Assembly (NCBI GenBank): GCA_001910725.1 | Contig: MJGA01000012.1 | Coordinates: forward strand, 620,001-684,000 | Length of the DNA stretch: 64,000 bases | Reading direction: 5' to 3' | Source: Phanerodontia chrysosporium | Taxonomy: Eukaryota; Basidiomycota; Agaricomycetes; Polyporales; Phanerochaetaceae | Notes under the pieces: model-generated | The model's database searches: none | Told to the model about the DNA's origin: nothing | The model's input: only the letters and a program-made list of their open reading frames with translations | Shown here: piece after piece, positions 57,609-64,000 of the stretch | How the letters are laid out: every line of letters starts with the position of its first letter | How positions within the stretch are numbered: position 1 is the stretch's first letter | Program-made: the position numbers and the translations under genes

Positions 57609-58888
57609 TTAGGGAGCGAAGAGGGTCTTGAGGAAGGCCTCGCCAGCCGCCTTGGGGGTCTTGGCCTTCTTCTGGCCCTTCGCCTTGATGCGCTCCTGCT
57701 TGACTGCAAAGATTATCAGAGGCAACTCCAAACATGATGGTAAGAGGGACTTACGCAGCTCCTGCCTGCGGAGAGTCTTGGCGTAGGGGTTGAGACGGAA
57801 GAGAACACCCTTGTTGACGAGGGGGTTCTTGTGCTGAGTCCAGGGACGCTTTTGGTGCTTCGCGTTCGCAGGGCGAACGACAGACTGGATCTCGTCGCTG
57901 TTGATGAGGCGGGTGACATCGGGGTTGGTGATCTTGGCGGTGGGGAGGATGTAGTCCTTCTTGTAGACCGAAGGCTTGTCGAAGGTACCGAAGACCTCGT
58001 CAAGGAGAGCGAAGGCACCCTGGGTCCAGATGACAAAGCGACCAAGGTGACCACCGGGCGCGAGCTGGAGGAGGTTAAGACGGCGGACGTTGACGAGCTC
58101 AACACCGGGGATGTTGCGGAACGCCTTGACGATACCGTTGTCCTCGTTGTAGACAACGAGAGGACCACGACGCTGGCGGTGACGGCGGTTGCGCATCTTA
58201 CCCTTGCCGGCGCGGAGCTTGCGGGAGTTCGAGACCTTGACGACATCAGCGTAGGCGTTCAGGGTCTTGAGGAGAGCGACAGCCTCCTTGGTCTTCGCGA
58301 AGGACTCGACGGCGGAGTCAACAACGAGGGGAACCTCGTCGATCTGCTCGATGCGGTGACCACGAGCAAGGACGAGCGAGGGAAGAGCAGAGGCGGCAAG
58401 GGCAGAGACGACAGCGAAGCGGCGCTGGTTCTGGTTGACCTTGACGTGCCACTTGCGCCAGGTCTTGGTGGGCGCGAACATGCGACCGCCACGGCACATG
58501 TTACCGAACGCAGCCTGGCCGGAGCGGTGGGTACCGCCACCACCGACACGGGGGATACGAGCGACAGCACGACCGGTACCCCAAGACTCAGCAGAGGTCT
58601 GGTGGCCAGCCTTCTCGCTCACGGCGTACGCCTGCCTCTTGTTCTTGGCGAGGCTCTCTGCGGCAATGTAAGATCTTGGCAATGTCCTTTCCGACAGCAT
58701 GTTACTTACTGTGGACCTGCTGGACGACATCGAGCCTGATGGGCGCGGTGAGGACCGCGGGCAGGGGGAGGGAGGTGGAAGCCTCTGTATTCGCCGAAAA
58801 TCGCTCATTCAAAGGCTCAGTTCGTACAGAGACGTACAGACATACCTCCGGCCGTGGAGTGAACGTTGACGGTGGGGCGGGAGGCCAT
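57609..58888 (-). CDS. RPL4: 60S ribosomal protein L4 (uL4)
   Basis: Large-subunit ribosomal protein lining the exit tunnel. Four exons on the minus strand: 58888-58846, 58784-58710, 58657-57755 and 57703-57609. The start [15 protein letters not shown] and the following [20 protein letters not shown] and [20 protein letters not shown] are diagnostic. The loop region [20 protein letters not shown] and [15 protein letters not shown] is intact. The C terminus ends [10 protein letters not shown]. Unlike several neighbours, no frameshift is present. The first exon is short, as is common in ribosomal protein genes. Convergent with nothing nearby; the membrane protein lies downstream on the same strand. 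Confidence 0.97.
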
Positions 58889-59667
58889 CGTTGACGGTGG
58901 TCTTGAGGGTCTTGAGGATGTTTTGGACGACGAGCAGCGGCCGATTCGTTGACGCCGGGGACTGCCGAAAAAATAAGGTTTGCTACTGCATAGCTGCACA
59001 AATTAGGCAACCACGGGCGCTTAGAACGCTGTCGCTTCCTAGCGATAACCTCCACCATGTCAAGCTTAATTCTGCAGCTTTACCCTACGTGCGATTGACT
59101 GTCCTAGACCTAGAAACATGGAAACATCGTGTATTCACAATCTACTCAGATACCTAGGATGTTGTGTGCACCGCGCTTTGATGAGGGTTGACCCTCAGGC
59201 GTACTGGACCTATCAATACTGCTGACATGAATGTGGGACGCAGTCACCTCCGTCAAGCATCCTGCTCTCGTAGCGATGCCATCTCGCAGCATGCTAAACA
59301 TTTGCCTTCCAGAAAAACTCAGTGAGATAGCAGCAGATGCAATACGCTATAGGCGAGCGCCACGAGTGCAATCGACGCGTCTCTCGCGAGCTATATGCGC
59401 CATCTGTAATGTTTGCCATGCATTGCTACCGTAAGTATAGCGAGATGTGAAGCGTCCGTCACATAGAATGTATCCTATGTGCTCCAGACAGATGCAGATG
59501 CCAATGAACTACCATTCTTCGACGCTGTTCAGATCAGTCCTACTAAGGACTACTGACCCGTACATATTCGAATATCCAAACAGCGTTGCAGTACACCTCT
59601 GGTCCCCCAATGTATTTTGCTCTTGAGCACACGCACTAAAACGCACTTGTTGCAGGCAAATCCCACC
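58889..59667. other. Intergenic, RPL4 promoter and aminotransferase 3' flank
   Basis: No gene seen. It must contain the RPL4 promoter (leftward). Confidence 0.5.
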
Positions 59668-61400
59668 CTACCGGCTGTCGAGGATCGCGGTTCGCAGGCG
59701 ACGAAGCGCCTCATCGACTTCTTGCTCGCCGAGCTGGCTGAACGACGCACGGACGTACGCCGACGTGCGCCTGTTCGGGAAGAACACGGTGCCGGGGAGC
59801 GCGAGCACGCCGCGCTCGAGAGCCTTGGTGCGGATGACCTGGTCCGAGTTCCCCTCCCCGCCGTTCTCGCCGGTGAGCAGCTTGAACCTAGCATAGGCCG
59901 TCAGCGTCGCGGCACGGGCACGCAGCACAGGCATGCGGGACACGCACCACATGAACATGCCCGCCTCGGGACTCGTCCACTCCGCGACGTCGCTGAGGTG
60001 CCGGCGCATCGCGGCCTCGAAGACGTCCCGCTTCTGCTTGTAGAACTGCGAGACGCGCGCAGTGTGTGCGAAGAAGCCGTCGTAGCCCCAGCGCGTCAAC
60101 ACGGCGACGGCGAGTATCTGCGCGAGCGAGTTGGGCTGCAGATTCGCGACCATGGTCTGCAAGGTGGTTAGCCATCGGCAGATACAGGCCCATCTGGCAC
60201 TTACATGGTCGTTCATAGCCTTGATGATGACGTTGGGGCCGGACGCGAAGCCCAGTCGCAGACCTGACGAGAGGATTTTGGAGAGACTGTCGAAGCGGAT
60301 GACACGCCCGATCTCGGGCTGGTCTTTCTCGAGAGCAAAGTACGATGGCGGGCGAGGATGTGGGCCGTAGTACAGGTAGTGGTATGGGTCATCTTCCAGA
60401 ATGAAGAAGTCATGTGCCCTTGCGAGATCAATCACCTCGAGACGACGCTCCAGGGTAGCTGTCATGCCTGTGGGATTGCAACCGTACTGAAGACGATCAA
60501 TGCTGATGTTCAAGCTGCACGAAGTTGATTATGCCTTACGGGCACGGTGTAAAGGACTTTCGGCTTCGGCTTGTCCTTGGGCCAGTTCTCCAAAAGAGCG
60601 CGAAGCGAGGCGGCATTGATACCATTCGCGTCAGTCTCGACCTCTGACGAAACATTAGCCTCGCTGCGGTAGGAATGGCAGCTCACGCACCGTGCACCTC
60701 GCACAGCATGGTCTGGAACATCGGGGGCACGCCGCTATGGCAACTCTTCAGCAAGGCTTCAACACACCAAGGCACCATACGCACGCGTAGACCGGAGCTT
60801 CGGTCAGGATAGCATCTCCCGGGTTGACGAGTGCCGTCACGGCCTGTCCAGGAATAAGCTCGCAGATCGCGTCGAGGCATGCGCAGACGAACCTTGTAGA
60901 TCAGGTCCTGCGCTCCGTTTCCGACCGTGATGGACCAGCCCTCGCCCTTGTCCCGCCCGTGCGCGGCGTTTTGCAGGCCGTACGCCCACTCAATCAGCGG
61001 CGGGATGCCTGGCGTCGGGCCGTACTGCAGGCCCTCGTCGAGCTCCTTCTGGGAGAGGTGGATCGGTGTTTCGAGCGTGGGGTCGACAGGATCGCGCAGC
61101 GTAAAGTTCAGCGAAGTTATGGGAAACGTAGACGAATGGGGCTTGCCAGCCAGCAGCGAGATTATCCCCGGTGTCTGCTCGAGATGGAGGACCGAGCGGA
61201 CTGGCAGAGGAGATGAGACGATGCGACGATGGAGTAGATCGAGACATACTGCCGTCAGAGGCCCTGTTCTTCGCCGTGTTCGAGAGGCGGGCGCGGAAGT
61301 ACTCGTCCGGGAGTGTCCTGGCCGCGACGTCACGATCTGCAGCCTTCCCCGACTCGACTGCGACAGGAATGCCGTCCGAATGCGTCACGATAGGAGACAT
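59668..61400 (-). CDS. Class I/II PLP-dependent aminotransferase (ARO8/2-aminoadipate type)
   Basis: Transfers amino groups between amino and 2-oxo acids; the fungal relatives act on aromatic amino acids, kynurenine or 2-aminoadipate. Exon 1 starts MSPIVTHSDGIPVAVESGKA (61400-61250), and exon 2 begins at 61200 (SVLHLEQTPGIISLLAGKPH). Introns follow after DLIYK, after EAPVYA, after CEVHG, after KVLYTVP and after MNDH, all near 50 nt. Core motifs: GNGAQDLIYK, LVNPGDAILTEAPVYA, YGCNPTG, ILEDDPYHYLYYG and the PLP-lysine segment SLSKILSSGLRLG, then TSPEAGMFMW and the Arg of the C-terminal domain (YVRASFS). All catalytic parts are present and no frameshift was found. Cytosolic by lack of a signal; exact substrate not predictable. 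Confidence 0.85.
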
Positions 61401-62985
61401 TTCTGACAAGTGTCAGGTATCGTTGAGTTCGGGAGGCGTAGGCGGCGTGGACGACGTTTAATCTCCCATTTTTTTCTGCTCGAGTCAGGGCGTCCGCGCG
61501 TGGCTTCCTGCTGACAGAGACTGGCCACCGTGCCATTGCCGAGCCCAAGACGCCGCCCGAGCTTGCGGTCGCCGACGAGCTTGCCCATCGATTCGCTGTA
61601 GGGCGGCGGTGGTGGTGTAGTAGAGTGCAGAGTCAACAGTGCTGGGGACCGGGGCGATGGCGATCTGCAGCATGCAAAGGTCTCAGCCCCAGGGATCTAC
61701 GACGCACTGTCTACAACCGCGTCAACGCTCGTTGATTGCGACATGGAGTTCAATGAGGACCTGCGTGGACATGTGCACATTGCACGATCCTTGGCATGAG
61801 CTTGGCTACGGCGCCCATCCCCCGCTCTACGCACACTCTACTGGCTACGAATTAGACTTGCAAAGTCCTGAGCGAATACGTACGGGCAGTACGATTTGGT
61901 GTGGTATGTATATCACGGAGACCCTATATTACACCTTTCATTGGCTGGCACCGTTTCGAGGACACACCACCGGCACAAGCGGGCAAGACACCTCTCCCGA
62001 GCCGGCTTTGTTCAGCTCAACATCATGCCCCGCGGCATGACCGCAGTCGCCTTCGGCGAACCAGGGGGTTCGCGGCAAGCGTTGCGAGCAAGCCTTGCCG
62101 CGGGCCGACCCCGATGCTCGGGTGCGTCGGGCGCTCCGGCTAGGACCCTGAGCACCGTGCACCGTGGCCATTGAAATAGCCCCCAGTCGCGACGCGCGGG
62201 TACCATGTTGATTGCACTCGAGTCTCGTGGCTGTAGTGAGCCTGACCGCTACGGTATCGTGCAGTGTATATAAGGAAGCCTGCGAGGTGCGCCGGGAGAG
62301 AAACTCCTGCCCCCGGACGTTACTTACCCGCGTCGCAGTGTCGAATACTCCTTCTTTCCCTTTGGTCGCTCTCAATCGCCGTGTACCGTAGGTCCCGTAC
62401 GTCTTGAGTATAATGACATAATCTTCGGCTGAGCAGAGACACTCTCTGTCGACTTCTTCAGTATGACCCCTGAAAAGGCGTCCATGCTTGACTGAGTGCT
62501 CATCGTGCTCCGCATGCACTTCCTGACCCGTGGACCAGCAGCATGTTAGGTACCTATCCAGTCTGTGGTGAGTGCTCGCTTTCAGCATTGTTCACGATAG
62601 TTGTGCTAAGTGCTGTCTTCCAGGTGTTGACCTCGGACACTCCGTGGTGACCGAGGTCCTACTTCTAGAGGTTCAACCTCGGGGAGAACGACCCTGGGCC
62701 AGCGATGCATCCCTGGCCCCCGATGGGCATTGCTATGTCTAGTGCTCTTGCTATCTGCATTCGTAGTCCGTAACGTGCACGAGTGCATCAGCACAATCGG
62801 AATTGCGGGCCCTGCTGACTGTAGGGGCCTGAGGGCGATTCCGAATTCACTTTCGGATATTTAAGGAGCGGAGGCGGGGGAGCGCACTTTCTCTTCAGCA
62901 TCACCCACCATCGCTCAACTCGTACGCTCTCCCGCCGATATGGAGGAACAGACCCTGACTCTGTCGTGCCAGATCGTTATCAACA
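61401..62985. other. Intergenic
   Basis: About 1.6 kb with no supported gene. Open frames at 61639-62040 and 61938-62588 (minus) lack motifs and splice structure. GGATATTTAAGG at about 62855-62866 may be the TATA region of the small gene at 62986. Confidence 0.45.
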
Positions 62986-63736
62986 ATGGCTTTCGCTGAG
63001 CAGATCACCCTCAAGGACGCGTGCTTCGCAGTCCAATGCGACAAGTGTGGCAAGACGACCTGGAAGGTATGTACCCCATCCGAAGCCTGCCTTTACGTTT
63101 GCGCTTGCGAGCCTCATGCTCCACACGTTGCCGTGCACGGTGCCCCCCACCTTCGCGGCCATCAGTTTCGCTGAGATGCAAGAGGGGGTGGATAGGCGAT
63201 ATGCTTCCTTTCGCCGTGCATGTGTTTTCTGCTCGCACGACGTCTGCCCTGCAATTGCGTCCGCCTGTCCTGATCGTGGAGTGCTGATCTTACGTTCTCT
63301 TCCCACAGGGGTGTGGCAAGCACGTCGACCAAGTGAGTCATCGATTCTCTGTTGCGGCGAGCGTGCCCGGGGCATGCGAGGGCTCGCTGCTGTCTTGATC
63401 ACGAATCAGCGGGGGCCCGTTCTAGGGTACCCGGCGCGTTCTGATGGTCGCCGTCGGGAGGTGGGCAGCTGCGCAGCGCCGTGTGGTGCGAGCGTCGTGA
63501 CCCACGTTCCTGGGCCTGTGCCCGCCATTGGAGCCGACGACGCGCCGGCGGTTGAGAGAGGCATGGCTGCACAATGGATAATGCCCGTTCGAATGCCTCT
63601 TTCTGATGGATACGTTTTGTGGCGTTGTTATATTAGTTCCTCGCTGCGATGGACGTGACTGATGGGCGCATTTACGCTTGTGCAGGTCTTTGCCAACGTC
63701 CCTGAGGCGGACAGGTGCGCTTGCCCGCGCTCGTGA
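62986..63736 (+). CDS. Small Cys-rich fungal protein, 51 residues
   Basis: Three tiny exons: 62986-63066 (27 codons), 63309-63332 (8 codons) and 63686-63736 (16 codons plus stop), with GTATGT and GTGAGT donors and CAG acceptors. The protein has CDKCGKTTWKGCGKH in the middle, VFANVPEADRC, and ends CACPRS. The CxxC, C, H and CxC residues could bind a metal. I recall similar short conserved fungal proteins with this CDKCGKTTW-GCG-H pattern, with no established function. Introns of 242 and 353 nt are long for this window. The ATG is the first in good context and no longer frame fits. Confidence 0.7.
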
Positions 63737-64000
63737 AGCGGGGGAAAGCGTCGGTCGAGGTCGTGGAGGGGCGTCGTGACCCGTGTAGCCCGCTGTCAGC
63801 GGATGCGTATCTGTACTACAAACTGGTGAAGAATAGATCTGCAGAAAACCGATAGGAAAAATCGCGCGGTTAAATGGGGGGTAAATGTGGGGTGCGTTGT
63901 GCCCTGGATTGTGTGCCGCTTGTGGGTGCAAGCTGTGAGCGCGATGCACGTCGGATGATATGTTTTGCGGAGACATTTCTGTGTCGGGCAGCTGCCAAGG
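63737..64000. other. Window edge
   Basis: 3' flank of the small gene; nothing else recognised. Confidence 0.4.

Noticed and set aside
57831..58739. 302-codon plus-strand open frame antisense to RPL4
   Set aside because: Shadow of the highly biased RPL4 codons on the other strand.
1..64000. tRNA genes
   Set aside because: GGTTCGA-like strings occur (for example in MDR copy E near 16645) but lack a matching A box and cloverleaf context.

Overview
The window looks like a piece of a basidiomycete (Agaricomycetes, possibly Polyporales-type) nuclear genome. Nearly every gene is split by 45-60 nt introns with GTRNGT donors and CTRAY-type branch sites. Coding GC is high, and the recognisable genes (RPL4, COQ4, an ADP1-like ABCG transporter, GMC oxidoreductase, F-box/LRR proteins) are fungal. 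No tRNA, rRNA, CRISPR or complete transposon was seen.

Layout. 0.5-3.0 kb (+): Ser/Pro-rich protein ending in two C2H2/C2HC-like zinc fingers. 3.2-30.3 kb: eight paralogous MDR oxidoreductase genes (called A-H) with the same five-exon structure. A and B (-) lie left of an ABCG half-transporter; C, D and E (+) lie right of it; F, G and H (+) follow after an F-box gene, COQ4 (-) and a hypothetical gene. 30.6-32.6 kb (-): Pro/Ser-rich protein with a KEN motif. 33.7-36.7 kb (+): GMC oxidoreductase. 37.1-41.3 kb (+): two F-box proteins. 41.3-46.4 kb: a long GC-rich stretch without a supported gene. 46.4-51.6 kb (+): PPS1-like dual-specificity phosphatase. 52.9-56.1 kb (-): two related F-box proteins. 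56.4-57.3 kb (-): multi-spanning membrane protein. 57.6-58.9 kb (-): RPL4. 59.7-61.4 kb (-): class I/II aminotransferase. 63.0-63.7 kb (+): a 51-residue Cys-rich protein.

The MDR array grew in at least two visible steps. An inverted duplication of a two-gene block gives B-A on the left and D-E on the right of the transporter, with similar gaps. A tandem duplication of about 2.8 kb gives F and G. A roughly 290-bp element sits in the F unit and is absent at the matching place in the G unit. In each of three duplicate pairs one copy (A, B, F) carries single-base frameshifts and its sister (E, D, G) is intact.

Caution: single-base indels, almost all deletions, also interrupt single-copy genes here (the transporter, the phosphatase, F-box genes, the zinc-finger gene). 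Many may therefore be assembly errors, and pseudogene calls need raw reads. Exon limits come from reading splice signals and frames by eye. Family names come from recognised motifs, not database searches.
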